64,000 nt of DNA from an uncultured Gemmatimonadota bacterium (GCA_913043255.1 CAJWLK010000008.1:49195-113194); one strand, 5' to 3'; counted from the stretch's first letter, positions 1 to 12,100 are shown. Notes: a model not told the origin generated them from the letters alone. Made by a program: numbers and translations.

Positions 1-950
1 TGGCAGCAGGATGCACGATGGTGCTCAAACCTTCAGAAGTCGCACCATTTAGTGCAATCCTGTTCACAGAAATCCTTCACGAAGCCGGCGTACCACCGGG
101 CGTTTTCAACCTGGTCAACGGTGCTGGACCTGTCGTGGGGGCAGCATTGGCAGCCCACCCTAGCGTAGACATGGTGTCCTTCACGGGTTCAACCCGCGCC
201 GGGGTCGAGGTTGCCAAAAAAGCGGCCCCAACCGTTAAGCGGGTCACGCAAGAACTTGGTGGGAAATCGGCTAACATCATCTTAGACGACGCAGAATTTG
301 AGAAAGCTATCGCTCGTGGCGTTTTCCACGTATGTAACAACTCGGGTCAGTCCTGCAATGCTCCCACTCGGATGCTAGTCCCAGATGAACGTATGGAAGA
401 AGCAGCTGCCATCGCTCGCACCACGGCAGAGAAAGTAAACGTCGGAGCCCCTGATGCAGATGACACAACCATTGGGCCAGTCGTTTCCGAAGTCCAGTTC
501 AAAAAAATCCAGGATCTGATCCAACAGGGTATAGATGAGGGGGCTAAACTCGTTGTGGGGGGGACAGGGCGGCCTGAGGCACTAGAGAGGGGATATTTTG
601 TAAAGCCCACGGTATTTTCACACGTGAACAATGAGATGACGATCGCCCGCGAAGAAATTTTTGGGCCAGTTCTTGTCTTAATAAAGTATGAAGACATTGA
701 TGATGCTGTACGGATCGCCAACGACACACCCTACGGACTTTCAGGGTACATCTCTTCAGCGGACAAAGAGCGGGGGCAGGCGGTTGCCCGAAGAATTCGT
801 TCTGGACAAGTCCACCTGAACGGGGCATACGCAGACAATCGTGCTCCTTTCGGCGGATACAAACAGTCCGGGAATGGCCGCGAATGGGGAAAGTATGGGT
901 TTGAGGAGTTTCTCGAAGTTAAAGCCATTTTTGGTTACCACGAAGGGTAA
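1..950 (+). CDS. Aldehyde dehydrogenase family protein (5'-truncated by window edge)
   Basis: NAD(P)-dependent aldehyde dehydrogenase whose N-terminal part lies outside the window. The frame is already open at base 3 and runs straight into the cofactor-site motif LKPSE, so the ATG at 18 is internal and is not the start. Visible are the general-base Glu in QELGGKSAN, the catalytic Cys in [12 protein letters not shown], the EEIFGPV motif and the C-terminal oligomerisation segment ending at a TAA (948-950). The substrate cannot be told from sequence; the SCNAPTR form occurs in betaine-aldehyde-type and semialdehyde-type members. The stop lies 2 nt before the mmsA start, so the two genes are probably co-transcribed, perhaps in catabolism of an amino acid or a small carbonyl compound. 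Confidence 0.93.
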   Translation, partial: AAGCTMVLKPSEVAPFSAILFTEILHEAGVPPGVFNLVNGAGPVVGAALAAHPSVDMVSFTGSTRAGVEVAKKAAPTVKRVTQELGGKSANIILDDAEFEKAIARGVFHVCNNSGQSCNAPTRMLVPDERMEEAAAIARTTAEKVNVGAPDADDTTIGPVVSEVQFKKIQDLIQQGIDEGAKLVVGGTGRPEALERGYFVKPTVFSHVNNEMTIAREEIFGPVLVLIKYEDIDDAVRIANDTPYGLSGYISSADKERGQAVARRIRSGQVHLNGAYADNRAPFGGYKQSGNGREWGKYGFEEFLEVKAIFGYHEG

Positions 951-952
951 GG

Positions 953-2482
953 ATGAGCACTAGCATGACCGCAGAAACGCCGAAAGAGAGCGCTATCCGA
1001 CCGATCCACCACCTAATTAACGGGGATCCTGTAGTCAGTGACTCTGGTCGCAAATCACCAGTTTTCAACCCGGCCACCGGGGAACAAACTGGCGAACTCG
1101 ATCTGGCGAGTGTAAGCGACGTGGATATGGCTGTTTCCTCGGCGAAGGCTGCGTTCGATCAGTGGCGAAACGTAAGCCTTGCCCGACGAACAAAGTTGAT
1201 GTTCGCGTATCGAGACCTCGTTTCAAGAAATGCTGAAGAGATCGCTCATCGGCTAACCGCAGAACACGGGAAAGTGATGAGCGATTCCATGGGTGAGGTC
1301 GCCCGCGGTCTGGAGAATATCGAGTACGCTTGCGGTCTCTCCGAACACCTTAAAGGCACTTATAGTGAGCACGCATCCACGGGAGTTGATGTTTATTCAG
1401 TTCGCCGCCCCCTTGGGGTAGTTGCGGGAATCACACCATTCAACTTTCCTGCTATGGTACCATTTTGGATGTTCCCAAATGCCATCGCGTGCGGGAACAC
1501 GTTTATTTTGAAGCCTTCTGAGCGCGATCCTTCAGCCCCCACTTTCATCGCAGAATTGCTCCAAGAAGCTGGTTTTCCACCGGGTGTTCTTAACGTGGTG
1601 CATGGTGACAAAGTCGCCGTGGATCGTTTACTAGAGCACAGAGACATACAGGCGGTCAGTTTTGTCGGATCGACTCCAATCGCCAAATACGTCTACGAAC
1701 TGGGTTCAGCCAATGGAAAACGGGTCCAGGCTCTTGGCGGAGCCAAGAATCATATGGTGGTACTGCCAGACGCAGACATTGATCTTGCAGCTGACTGTGC
1801 TGTGTCGGCTGCCTATGGATCTGCAGGCGAACGCTGCATGGCCATTTCCGTGGTCGTCGCCGTGGGAGAAGTTGGAGATCCACTTGTTGCGGCAATCAAA
1901 ACCCGTACGAAAAAGCTACGAGTGGGACCGGGCACAAATCCAACATCTGAGATGGGACCACTCATCACAGCTGAACACCTTGGTCGCGTAACAAATTATA
2001 TTTCAACCGCTGCAGATAATGGCGCACGAATAGTTCTCGATGGGCGTGGAATCAAAGTGAATACTAGTGGATTCTTCTTAGGGGCAACGCTTCTTGACGA
2101 CGTGACAACAGAGATGTCCGTGTATACCGACGAGATTTTTGGCCCCGTCCTGTGTGTAGTACGCGTCAACACATACCATGAAGCAGTTGAATTGCTCGCA
2201 AATAACCCGTGGGGCAACGGCGCTGCGATTTTTACGCGTGACGGCGGCGCGGCACGGAGGTTTCAGGAGGATGCTGATGCTGGCATGATTGGGCTCAACG
2301 TGCCCATTCCCGTGCCCGTTGGTTACCACTCTTTTGGAGGGTGGAAAAACTCAGCCTTCGGGGCCCATACCATATATGGCCCCGAAGGCATCCACTTTTA
2401 TACGCGCCCGAAAGTAATGACCACCCGCTGGCCAGACCCCTCAGGAAGCAAAGTGGACCTCGGTTTTCCAACTAACCAGTAG
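953..2482 (+). CDS. mmsA: CoA-acylating methylmalonate-semialdehyde dehydrogenase (MmsA/IolA)
   Basis: Converts (methyl)malonate semialdehyde plus CoA and NAD+ to propionyl- or acetyl-CoA with loss of CO2, in valine, beta-alanine or inositol breakdown. The 509 residues match the usual family length. The catalytic Cys is in SAGERCMAIS. Where hydrolytic aldehyde dehydrogenases have QELGG, this protein has QALGGAKNH, so the general-base Glu is absent, as expected of the CoA-acylating branch. The C-terminal RPKVMTTRWP is typical of MmsA. The ATG at 953 is chosen because it follows the upstream stop by 2 nt and has an AAGGG purine stretch in front of it; a second Met four codons in is possible. 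It is the last gene of the plus-strand pair and converges on the next gene. Confidence 0.95.
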   Translation: MSTSMTAETPKESAIRPIHHLINGDPVVSDSGRKSPVFNPATGEQTGELDLASVSDVDMAVSSAKAAFDQWRNVSLARRTKLMFAYRDLVSRNAEEIAHRLTAEHGKVMSDSMGEVARGLENIEYACGLSEHLKGTYSEHASTGVDVYSVRRPLGVVAGITPFNFPAMVPFWMFPNAIACGNTFILKPSERDPSAPTFIAELLQEAGFPPGVLNVVHGDKVAVDRLLEHRDIQAVSFVGSTPIAKYVYELGSANGKRVQALGGAKNHMVVLPDADIDLAADCAVSAAYGSAGERCMAISVVVAVGEVGDPLVAAIKTRTKKLRVGPGTNPTSEMGPLITAEHLGRVTNYISTAADNGARIVLDGRGIKVNTSGFFLGATLLDDVTTEMSVYTDEIFGPVLCVVRVNTYHEAVELLANNPWGNGAAIFTRDGGAARRFQEDADAGMIGLNVPIPVPVGYHSFGGWKNSAFGAHTIYGPEGIHFYTRPKVMTTRWPDPSGSKVDLGFPTNQ

Positions 2483-2528
2483 GGAAAATGCGAGTGGAGG
2501 ATACACCTTCACCCGTTACCGTTAGTCA

Positions 2529-4628
2529 TTAGGGCTCAATCGTCAGCGATGTACCCACTCCTACATCTTCAAGATTGCCGCTGTCATCAACAGCTCGACT
2601 GAGGACTGTCACCGTACCGGCCACTCTCGGAACCCATACATAACTCCAACTCGCTCTGCCCACAGAGGGGTGCCAACTCACCCCTCCATCGACCGAGACC
2701 TCAACTGCGGCAATAACACCACCTCCCAAGTCACTAGCCGAACCAAGGATTTTCATCTCGGCCCCGATGGACCCCATCAGCCCACCATCAATCGAAGAAG
2801 TGGGTGATATATCATCCGTTGAAGCGGTAGCCGGGATCAGGTCTGACTGCATTGTAGTAGGCTGGACCCCCATGTCAGCAAACAAGTTAAGCGTCGCCTG
2901 TTGAATGTTGCGGTCCGGACCATTGGGATCGACACCAACTCGAGTATCCGATCCATTTTGCCGTTCGGGTGGAACTCCCGTCTCTGAATCATGGTTTGCG
3001 TCCAGTCCCCACGGCCACTGAAGTGTGCCCGATCCGAACACTAATGCTCCACTTGCATGTCGGTACATGACGGCGTTATGGGTGGCAGTTCCTGTCTCAC
3101 AACCTCGACCGGGATGGACACAATACGTCGTGTTATCGATCGTGGCAGAAGACAGTTGGAATAAACCTGGCGGGCGGAAACCGTTGTCTATATCGGAATC
3201 CCATTCGTGACCGAGGATACCCTTGATGGAGATAAAACGTTCGCCGGGTTTAAGGTTTGCAACTTCGGTATTACGCCAAAAACGGAGTTTCGAGAATTGG
3301 GCATCTGCAATGAGGGGATCATTCCGCCATGCGTTAACGGTAAAAAGGGTCCCGGTGAGAGCGTTTTCTGGCCAGGGCCCTTCGACATTTATCGATCGGT
3401 GGTCCCGAAACTGGCCAGTCCACTCGACTGGATCCAATTTCCGATGATCCTGTGTGTCTTTGTAGGTGACAAAGGTTCGGTAGGGCTGGCCGCTACCGTC
3501 GATGCTCTCCTCTAAACGCCCCTTCCAGTAGACTTCGTTCGAGCTGAAAAATGCAAGATGTACGCCAGCGTCACGAGCAGCCTCGACATTCCTGCGCTGG
3601 TTCCCGGTCCAGTACTCATCGTGGCCTACAGACAAGAAGATCTTGTGGTTAAGGATCTGTTCGCCCCGGCGTTCCGTATCAACGCCGCTTGTGTAACTAA
3701 CATCGTACCCGTTTCGCTCCAACCACCGGACCATGGGATACTCAGAGTTAAACACCTTGTTGACCGCACGATAATGGCGTGTCTCAAATGGTCGGTTATA
3801 GCTCACCTTATATGCGCGTGGCGGACCTCCATGGACCCTGGCGTGGTCGGGATCGAGCCGCCCATAAACGCTATGACCGCCAAAACGGTTGTAGGCTTGC
3901 CACGTCATGTCTGACGTCTGGAACAACATGTCTGACTCACCGTCATCATCTCGGACCACAAAATAGATGTGACTTGCCCTCGGCTCACGTAAACCATTTG
4001 CCATGATGGCCCTGAAGCCAGGTGCATTCCAGAGAGAATCTTCGTCGGCACCTTCAGGAATGGAGGAGGGTTCAAACTGATCGTTCTTCCATAGACCCGG
4101 TCCCATTGGGTCCTCTCGCACCAGTCGTGCAAAATAGATGCCGGAGGTGGCATCTTCTGGCGTCTCCCACACCGCCGACGGAGCCCAGTTTCCGCAATCA
4201 AAGAGCGGGGCTTCCGCTGTTATTATACGGCCATTCTCGTCCAGCACCGGGACGTCACCTTTAAGACACTCGGGCTGATCTTGTGGGAGGGTAGCCGAGG
4301 GTTCAATCGTATCTATGCGTCGCGCTCCCATACCACCGTAATAACCCATCCGATAGATATCGATACGATAGGCGTCCGAATCAGTATCGATTTTGAAGGT
4401 GACCGCTTCACCTTGGGCGACTGCAATATCAGTCCCAAACCCTTGGATGCTTGGATCACCGTAGCCGTTAATGTCCCATTCAGTAGCAGGGTCTCCCGGC
4501 AAGCAGTTCTCGGCTACAATTTCGTTCGCAGGTTCTGCACAAAAATCATCCTTGGTGACCGAAGAAGAAACACAAGCAGAAGAGGATACGAGAAGGGGAA
4601 GAAAGAAAAACACATGCGGTCTACTCAT
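2529..4628 (-). CDS. N,N-dimethylformamidase beta-subunit-like exported protein
   Basis: Resembles the large (beta) subunit family of N,N-dimethylformamidase. Family hallmarks are GYYGGMGARR near residue 95 and a central segment with HDEYWTGNQRRNVEAARD followed by FFSSNEVYWK. A hydrophobic N-terminus (FFFLPLLVSSSAC) is a signal peptide, perhaps a lipoprotein signal with a weak lipobox (Ser at -3). The last ~90 residues (VAAVEVSVDGGVSWHP and on) look like the immunoglobulin-like domain that ends Mo-cofactor oxidoreductases. Dimethylformamidase itself is cytoplasmic and needs a small alpha subunit, and none is encoded nearby, so the true substrate is open and amidase activity is only inferred. 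A 142-nt gap separates it from uvrA. Confidence 0.8.
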   Translation of the reverse strand: MSRPHVFFFLPLLVSSSACVSSSVTKDDFCAEPANEIVAENCLPGDPATEWDINGYGDPSIQGFGTDIAVAQGEAVTFKIDTDSDAYRIDIYRMGYYGGMGARRIDTIEPSATLPQDQPECLKGDVPVLDENGRIITAEAPLFDCGNWAPSAVWETPEDATSGIYFARLVREDPMGPGLWKNDQFEPSSIPEGADEDSLWNAPGFRAIMANGLREPRASHIYFVVRDDDGESDMLFQTSDMTWQAYNRFGGHSVYGRLDPDHARVHGGPPRAYKVSYNRPFETRHYRAVNKVFNSEYPMVRWLERNGYDVSYTSGVDTERRGEQILNHKIFLSVGHDEYWTGNQRRNVEAARDAGVHLAFFSSNEVYWKGRLEESIDGSGQPYRTFVTYKDTQDHRKLDPVEWTGQFRDHRSINVEGPWPENALTGTLFTVNAWRNDPLIADAQFSKLRFWRNTEVANLKPGERFISIKGILGHEWDSDIDNGFRPPGLFQLSSATIDNTTYCVHPGRGCETGTATHNAVMYRHASGALVFGSGTLQWPWGLDANHDSETGVPPERQNGSDTRVGVDPNGPDRNIQQATLNLFADMGVQPTTMQSDLIPATASTDDISPTSSIDGGLMGSIGAEMKILGSASDLGGGVIAAVEVSVDGGVSWHPSVGRASWSYVWVPRVAGTVTVLSRAVDDSGNLEDVGVGTSLTIEP

Positions 4629-4770
4629 CTGAATATCATCCGGTCAAGGGCTGGAGAAACCGATCGGCAACCATTTCAAGATCCCGAAATCTGTCGGCAA
4701 CCCGCAAGACCACTACCTACATCAAGAACATATTTCGACCCTGGGCAATTTTTGCGTAACCTATCCTCAG

Positions 4771-7623
4771 TCAGACCGCCAATGCTTTCGCATCACGACT
4801 GAGCAGTTCTGACAAATGTCTCCCAGTATGACTACCCGCCGAAGACGCCACCGCTTCTGGCGCCCCTTCGGCAACTACGACACCTCCTGAAAAACCACCC
4901 TCGGGACCCATATCAATGATCCAATCGGCTGTTTTGATCACGTCCAGGTGATGTTCAATCACGATAATGGTATTCCCACGATCAGCTAACCGGTGGAGAA
5001 CACCCAGTAGCAGCCGCACGTCCTCAAAGTGCAGACCCGTCGTTGGTTCATCGAGTATATAGACAGTGCGACCTGTACTCGTTTTGGCCAGTTCGGACGC
5101 AAGCTTTACCCGTTGAGCCTCTCCCCCCGAAAGTGTTGTAGCAGGCTGCCCCAGCGTTACATATCCCAATCCCACATCAGACAACGTCTGAAGCCGGCGG
5201 TTTAAGGTTGGTACCGCCTCGAAAAACTCAAGCGCCACATCCACACTCATCTGAAGGACATCTGCGATATTCTTTCCTTTATAGAGAACTTCCAGTGTTT
5301 CCCGGTTGTACCTGCGACCTCGGCATACATCGCAGGGGACATACACGTCTGGCAGGAAGTGCATCTCGATCTTAACAAGCCCATCCCCACGACACGCTTC
5401 ACAACGTCCACCCTTTACATTGAAACTAAACCGTCCAGGTCCATAACCACGGATGTTCGATTCCGGCAGGCGAGAAAACAACTCGCGTATCGGTGTAAAA
5501 ACACCCGTATATGTTGCGGGGTTTGAGCGTGGCGTACGCCCGATCGGGCTCTGGTCAACGTCTATCACCTTATCGATAAGTTCCACCCCATCGATCCGCT
5601 CATGAGCGCCAGGTAAGGTCTTACTCCTATGGATCTCGCGTGCCAAACGCCGGTAGAGAATATCCTCAACAAGCGTCGACTTACCTGAGCCGGACACCCC
5701 TGTCACACAGACAAATAGGCCAAGTGGGAACTCAACATCGATTTTGCGAAGGTTATGCTCTGCTGCCCCACGTACCACAAGCACTCCGTTCTCAGGCAGG
5801 CGCCGTTGTGGGGGAATCGGGATCTCACGCTCACCTCTCAAATAGGCAGCCGTAAGCGACCGTTCGCTCTCAAGCAGTTTTTCAATGTCGCCCGATACTA
5901 ATACCTCACCTCCATGACGCCCCGCGAGCGGCCCCATATCGACAATATGATCCGCAGTTCGAATCGTCTGCTCATCGTGCTCAATGACTAAGACCGTGTT
6001 ACCAAGATCTCGAAGCGCTTCGAGGGTCTCGAGCAACTTCTTGTTGTCGCGTGGGTGCAACCCAATACTTGGCTCATCAAGTACGTAGAGCACCCCTACT
6101 AGCCGGCTTCCAATTTGCGTCGCAAGCCTAATCCGTTGAGCCTCACCACCAGAAAGCGTTTCCGCCGAACGGGAAAGAGTGAGATATCCCAGCCCAACCC
6201 GATCAAGGAACTCCAATCTTTCCACGACTTCCTTAAGAATCGGAACTCGGATCTCAGCCGTTGCACCTCCTAGTTCCCGTGCAGAGATATGCCAATTTTC
6301 TAAAAACAGACGAAGGTCACCAATCGACTTTTCGCAGATTGTGTGCATACTAACGCCCTCAACTGTGACCGCCCGGCTTTCAGGCTTCAATCGCGCTCCA
6401 GCGCACGAACGACACGTGGAGAGAGTCATATACTCATCGAGTTGCATGCGTACTTTGTCACTCTTAGTCTCATGGAACCGGCGCAATGTGGCAGCGATGG
6501 CACCCTCCCACCCCACATCCGAATCTCCAAACAGGATCGCCTCTTTTTGGACATCGTTCAGTTCACCCCATGGTGTATTGAGATCGAAGCCCAATTTCTT
6601 GGCAAGTCGCGGTAGACTCCGCCGACGGACGCGACCACTTGGCGTTCCCATAGGTAGCAAAACACCTTCCAGGATAGAGATCTGGTCGCCTCCGATGATG
6701 AGTTCCGCATTTGGTTCGTGTTGCACCCCAAGCCCATCGCACTCCTCACAGGCACCAAAGGGCGAGTTGAATGAAAACTGCCTTGGCTCTAATTCCGGGA
6801 TGCTGAGGCCGCAATTAGGGCAAGCGTACCGTTCGCTGAACAATTGACCACCCGTACCAACTGCGTTTCCTGTACTGCTCGTCGATTTCACTTTCTCGTC
6901 CGAGAGCAAATCAATTTCTACAATCCCATCGGCCATTTGTAGAGCGGTGGCAATTGAATCGGCGAGTCGTTCGCGATGAGACTCTTTAACCGTTAACCGA
7001 TCGACTACAATGGCGATGTTGTGATTGCGGCGTCTGTCTAGTTTCGGAGGTTCACTGAGGTCAATCAGTTCGGCATCAACCCGTGCCCTCACGAAACCTT
7101 GGCTAAGCGCATCTTCGAAAAGGTTTCTAAACTCTCCCTTGCGACCTCGAATCAAAGGGGCCCGTATCTCTATGCTGGCATTTTCTGGCCACTCAAGAAT
7201 CTGTGCTGCAATCTGCGAACTGGACTGGGCGCGAACTGGACGTTCACATGATGGACAATGGGGGGTGCCCGCCCTAGCCCATAGGAGCCGCAAGTAATCG
7301 TAGATCTCTGTAACTGTTCCGACTGTGGAACGAGGGTTTCCACCAGCGGTTCTTTGTTCAATCGAGATAGCCGGAGACAACCCTTCAATCAGATCAACGT
7401 CAGGCTTCTCCATGACACCGAGGAACTGACGTGCATAAGCGGACAAAGACTCCACGTAGCGTCGCTGACCTTCGGCATAAATTGTGTCGAAGGCAAGGGA
7501 CGATTTTCCGGAACCAGATAAACCCGTTACAACCACCAAGCTGTCGCGCGGGAGATCCACGTCGACATCTTTGAGGTTGTGCTCACGGGCGCCTCGGATG
7601 ATGAGTGTCTTTCGCTCTGACAT
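4771..7623 (-). CDS. uvrA: Excinuclease ABC subunit A (UvrA)
   Basis: DNA-damage recognition ATPase of nucleotide excision repair; a dimer loads UvrB onto lesions. The 950 residues are the normal length. Two ABC modules are present: Walker [10 protein letters not shown] at 34-42 and GVSGSGKST near 640, with signatures [12 protein letters not shown] and [12 protein letters not shown]. Zinc modules are seen as CPNC...CEEC near 267-300 and CEAC...CDVC near 740-765. Start ATG at 7623. The symporter gene ends 67 nt upstream on the same strand, and an imperfect GC-rich hairpin with a loop around AAATTT sits in that gap without a clear T-tract. No LexA-like operator was recognised. Confidence 0.98.
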   Translation of the reverse strand: MSERKTLIIRGAREHNLKDVDVDLPRDSLVVVTGLSGSGKSSLAFDTIYAEGQRRYVESLSAYARQFLGVMEKPDVDLIEGLSPAISIEQRTAGGNPRSTVGTVTEIYDYLRLLWARAGTPHCPSCERPVRAQSSSQIAAQILEWPENASIEIRAPLIRGRKGEFRNLFEDALSQGFVRARVDAELIDLSEPPKLDRRRNHNIAIVVDRLTVKESHRERLADSIATALQMADGIVEIDLLSDEKVKSTSSTGNAVGTGGQLFSERYACPNCGLSIPELEPRQFSFNSPFGACEECDGLGVQHEPNAELIIGGDQISILEGVLLPMGTPSGRVRRRSLPRLAKKLGFDLNTPWGELNDVQKEAILFGDSDVGWEGAIAATLRRFHETKSDKVRMQLDEYMTLSTCRSCAGARLKPESRAVTVEGVSMHTICEKSIGDLRLFLENWHISARELGGATAEIRVPILKEVVERLEFLDRVGLGYLTLSRSAETLSGGEAQRIRLATQIGSRLVGVLYVLDEPSIGLHPRDNKKLLETLEALRDLGNTVLVIEHDEQTIRTADHIVDMGPLAGRHGGEVLVSGDIEKLLESERSLTAAYLRGEREIPIPPQRRLPENGVLVVRGAAEHNLRKIDVEFPLGLFVCVTGVSGSGKSTLVEDILYRRLAREIHRSKTLPGAHERIDGVELIDKVIDVDQSPIGRTPRSNPATYTGVFTPIRELFSRLPESNIRGYGPGRFSFNVKGGRCEACRGDGLVKIEMHFLPDVYVPCDVCRGRRYNRETLEVLYKGKNIADVLQMSVDVALEFFEAVPTLNRRLQTLSDVGLGYVTLGQPATTLSGGEAQRVKLASELAKTSTGRTVYILDEPTTGLHFEDVRLLLGVLHRLADRGNTIIVIEHHLDVIKTADWIIDMGPEGGFSGGVVVAEGAPEAVASSAGSHTGRHLSELLSRDAKALAV

Positions 7624-7690
7624 ATCCTGGAAGAGTAGGTAGCGGAAGAGCAGAAGAGCAACCCGGCCGCCCTAAATTTAGCAGACGGCC

Positions 7691-9121
7691 TTATTTGATT
7701 TTTCGGAACCAACCCACAAGCAATCCCACACCAATCGTGATTCCCGTACCCAAGAGTGCGAACCAAGGCCAGGCGATCACAGCTCGGGCAGTTACCCATA
7801 TGACGACCATAGCTCCAATTCCAGTGATTAAGCCTGTACGAACGGCAAAGCCATCAACTCGCCACCTAGCAAAGCGCGCTAAACCAAAAGCTCCTAGTAG
7901 GCCACCATAGACAAGCGATGCAATCCCCAATGACACCTCGACTGCAGTACTTTCTCGACTTAATGGGATAAATCCAATTGCTACGCCAGTCAGTAATAGG
8001 CTCCAAATCACTGTCCCTATACGTCCTGCACGGAGGATTTCATGCTCATCAGCCTCGGGTCTCCGCACCACCCAAAAGTCGTAAATAGTGGTTGATGCCA
8101 GTGAGTTGATCGAACTCGATAGCGTCGACATGGCCGCTGCAAACACACCTGCGATGAGTAGCCCCCGGATACCAACTGGAAGTGCTTCGACAATGAAAGT
8201 GGCGAATATTTCATCCGACCTTGGAAAGACAGATGCATCGTAATACGCCCACAGGCCGATTCCGACGATGAGGAAGAGTCCAAATTGTCCCAGGATGACA
8301 AATCCACTCCCGACTAAGGCACGGCGACTTGACGACAAATCACGGCATGCAAGTAGGCGTTGGACAATGAGTTGATCTGTCCCATGTGAGCCCATCGATA
8401 GGAATGCACCACCGATAAGACCGGCCCAGAGCGTGTAGGGGCGTCCGAAGTCAAACGATGTGTCTACCAGCTGAAGCTTACCCGCTTCCGATGCTCGACT
8501 CAGAATCTCTATCCACCCACCTGGTACGATCCGTTCCAGCATGAAAAGTGCGACGACCCCACCAAATAGATAGAGCAACATTTGAACTGCATCCACTAAA
8601 ACCACAGCCCGGATCCCACCCAAATACGTATAGATAAGGGTAATCGCACCAATGATGATCACCGAGGTGACAAGTGACCAGCCAGTTACCAGTGTAAGTG
8701 GAATGGCGGTAGCAAAAAGCCGCACCGAGTCGGCGAGTAATCGAGTCACCATGAAGACTATGGAAGCGAGTCGTCGGCTCTTAATGCCGAATCGCCACTC
8801 TAAAAACTCGTAAGCAGTTTTGAGTTCCCCAGTTCGGTATGCGGGGAGTAACCACACAGCTATCAGCAGACGACCAACTACATAACCTAGCGCAATCTGC
8901 AGAAAACCAAGTGAGCCTGAATACGCAACACCTGGTATCGACAAAAATGTTAAGGTGCTCGTCTCTGTGGCCACAATAGAGAGTAATACGGCACCCCATG
9001 GCAGATCTCTACCACCCAAAAAGTACTCGTCACCACTTCGAGATCCCTTACCTAGCCATGCCCCCCAAGCAGTGGTGGCCCCCAGATAGACAACCAATAC
9101 AACAACGTCTAGCGGGGTCAG
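7691..9121 (-). CDS. Sodium:solute symporter family transporter (probable CTG start)
   Basis: Inner-membrane SSS-family symporter with about 12-13 hydrophobic segments. The first standard start is TTG at 9097, but this cuts into transmembrane segment 1. Reading eight codons further upstream gives LTPLDVVVLVVYLG, the usual N-terminus of the family. In that extension the only plausible initiator is CTG at 9119-9121, which overlaps the upstream TGA as CTGA, with GGAG 8 nt before it. The protein would be 476 aa. It is translationally coupled to the NagZ-fusion gene, suggesting import of sugars or muropeptide fragments released outside or in the periplasm. The solute is not known from sequence. 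A few inner residues (SMGSHGTDQLIVQR, TSTLTF) fit the Na+-site regions of the family. Confidence 0.88.
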   Translation of the reverse strand: MTPLDVVVLVVYLGATTAWGAWLGKGSRSGDEYFLGGRDLPWGAVLLSIVATETSTLTFLSIPGVAYSGSLGFLQIALGYVVGRLLIAVWLLPAYRTGELKTAYEFLEWRFGIKSRRLASIVFMVTRLLADSVRLFATAIPLTLVTGWSLVTSVIIIGAITLIYTYLGGIRAVVLVDAVQMLLYLFGGVVALFMLERIVPGGWIEILSRASEAGKLQLVDTSFDFGRPYTLWAGLIGGAFLSMGSHGTDQLIVQRLLACRDLSSSRRALVGSGFVILGQFGLFLIVGIGLWAYYDASVFPRSDEIFATFIVEALPVGIRGLLIAGVFAAAMSTLSSSINSLASTTIYDFWVVRRPEADEHEILRAGRIGTVIWSLLLTGVAIGFIPLSRESTAVEVSLGIASLVYGGLLGAFGLARFARWRVDGFAVRTGLITGIGAMVVIWVTARAVIAWPWFALLGTGITIGVGLLVGWFRKIK

Positions 9122-12100
9122 GGACGTGGCTCCACGGTCTTATCTTGGATCGAAGAAGCCACCGCATCGTGGACGACTCGCCGGAGGAAAACGTGTTTTT
9201 GATTATCTCGAGTTGGATTGACACGATTCGTAAGGAGAACAACGAATAGATCTAGCTCTGGATCCACCCAAATGCTCGTCCCTGTAAACCCCGTATGGCC
9301 GAACGCTTCAGGCCCAAAGAATCGACCCGCTGACGAGCGACCGGACGGGGTGTCCCACCCTAGTGCCCTACTCTCTTCACCAGCTGAACGACGCGTAAAT
9401 TGGGCTACTGTGGCGGAAGAGGGCATCTCAGACGGGAGCGTTGCAGCATCCGTCATCCCCCTTCCCTCTCGTGTTGCACTCAAGATCCAATTTCCAAACC
9501 GAGCCAAATCGCGGACGGACGAGAACAACCCCGCATGTCCAGCCACACCCCCCAACGCATATGCGTTCTCATCGTGGACTTCTCCAACTAAGTGTCGGTG
9601 GCGGAATACCGTATCCATTTCTGTGGGGGCAATTCGATACCTGAGTGCGACGCGTGGGTTAAATCTGGTATCTCCCATATGCAATGGATTGAAAAATGCT
9701 TCCTGGACATGGTCAGCCAGGGACCCACTTGTAATTTGCTCTACTACGAACGAGAGCACTATCAGACCAATATCAGAATATACAGTGCGCGACCTGGGCG
9801 GATAAGAAATTTCCAAGTGTGCAATCGCTTCACGGTATGCCGCTTTCCCTTTTAACTCGCGCCAGAATGGGCGGAACGGGGGAAGACCACTACGGTGGAG
9901 TAGCAGGTCCTGAATTGTGATACTGGCTTTCCAGCCAAGGGACCACTCGGGCAGGTAGTCACCGACAAGATGATCTAATTGCACTCGTCCCTCATCAACG
10001 AGTCCCATTACAGCTGTGGTCGTAGCAATCACCTTTGTCAGCGACGCAAGATCGTAAAGACTTGAATCTGTAACTATAGATGACTCTTCTGCCCAATCGA
10101 GCCGGCCTATCCCCCGCAGTCTTACCATGCGCCCGTGCCGACCAATCGCGATTGCTGCCCCAGGGGTTGTACCATCTTCGATAGCATCGGCAAGGATTCG
10201 ATCCACACGAGCTAGCCCTTCGGGATCCATCCCAACATCACTTGGCCGCGTCTCTGATCCCTTCGGATTGAGTTCATCCGAATTCCTGGGGCGAAACGCT
10301 CCTATGTTTCGATCTATCCCTTCTCCCATCCTGTGGAGTGGAGGCAGTGAAATCGGAAGTCGACCAGTGATTGGCGACCGTCCCAAAAGCGCATCAGCCG
10401 CAGCGCGCTGTGACGCCGCTGAGCCTCCCCACGCCACGAGATAAGCAAATGCCTCAGGCAGCGAATCGAGAATGTAGGGGGTACCAAATGAGACGAGGAC
10501 GGTCGGTGTCCCTAACCCTTCTACACGGGTAACAAACTCGGTTAGTGCGTGAGGAAGAGCTAATAGTGGCTCGGCAGTCCTTGGCGGCACATAGGCTGAA
10601 ATGAGGACCAAATCAACATCTTCGGCTACGCGAACCAGTGAGTCATAAACACTGGCATGACTCTCAACATTCGTGCGAGCCTGCACAACCTTAGTCGCTT
10701 CGCGCAATCGCGCATTGAAGACTCGGCCAGCTGCCAGGTCCGTTGACCGCGAGAACGTAAGTGACAATACCCTGCGTGTGTACGAAGAGTCGAAGGGGAC
10801 ATCGCCTGCCAGATCTCGCACCAAGGTTAGGGATCGACTGGCAACTGTATCGGCGACTGAAGTATGTGTATCGACCCCAACGAGGCTTGGAATTACCTCA
10901 ATATCGACCTCCGCCCCACGATCCAGCCCTGCCCGGGCTTTGAGGCGTAGTAATCGTCTCACTGACTGTTCCACACGCTCTTCCGTGACACGACCACTTT
11001 CAACGGCAGCCACCACAGCATTAATCGTACGTTCGGGTTCGCGCGGCATCAGCAAAACATCCGCCCCCGCCTCCAATGCAACGACAGCAATCTCCTCCGC
11101 GCCAAACTGATTTACAAGCGCCCCCATCTCTAGAGCATCTGTGAATAATACCCCATTAAAACCAAGGTCTTCCCGCAGAACCTGAGTCATAAAATATGGA
11201 GAAAGTGTGGCAGGAACCGCTCTGTCACCTAAGATCTGTGGTGCCGCAACATGGGCTGTCATTACTGCATCCACACCTGCCTCAATAGCCCGCCGGAAAG
11301 GCACCAATTCGATGCGGTCAAGTCTGGCTCGGTCTCCCGGGATCATGGCAAGTGCGACGTGCGTATCTGTCTCAGTATCTCCATGACCGGGGAAATGTTT
11401 CGCTGTCGTCAGTAACCCGCCCTCGCACGCCCCCTTTATGTAGGCCACACCCAAAGCTGAGACTCTCTCGGGATCTGCACCTAACGAGCGTGTATTTATG
11501 ACCGGATTAGCCGGATTATTATTTACGTCCAGCACTGGTGCGAAATTCAGATGGACACCCATCGCACGTGCTTCGATTGCGGTAATCCTCCCCGCCTCAT
11601 AAGCCAGACTCTCATCATCAGCAGCACCAAACGCCATGGCCGGGGGGAAGGTTGTCGCACCGCCTAGTCCGAGCATGAGTGGGAGTGAATAGGGTTCCCC
11701 AACTCGATATCCGGGGCCTGCCTCAAAGTCTGCGGCTATCAGCAGTGGGACATCAGACTCAGCCTGCAGCCGGTTAAGACGAGAAGCGTAGCCGAAAGGG
11801 GTTCCGAGAGAGATAACAATCCCTCCAATATCTTGATCTCGAACAAGCTCTTCCATTCGGGCAAATTCGACGTCGTCAGCCGACGCGTAACCTCCGCTCA
11901 TCCAGACCATAACCAGCTGACCGACACGCTCCCGCAGATCAAGTTGTGTAAGCGTTTCCTCAATCCACTTTTCTGATTCGTGCGACAGCACCTGCGTAGG
12001 GTTGGGGCACGACAACGGGTGTGCGGGTGATGATGCTGGTACGACGGAAACTAGGATTGCCATGAGGCTAAGCACGAGAATGCCGGACCGCAGCGATGTT

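Noticed and set aside
7624..7690. GC-rich hairpin between the symporter gene and uvrA as a terminator
   Set aside because: Contains wobble pairs and is not followed by a T-run.
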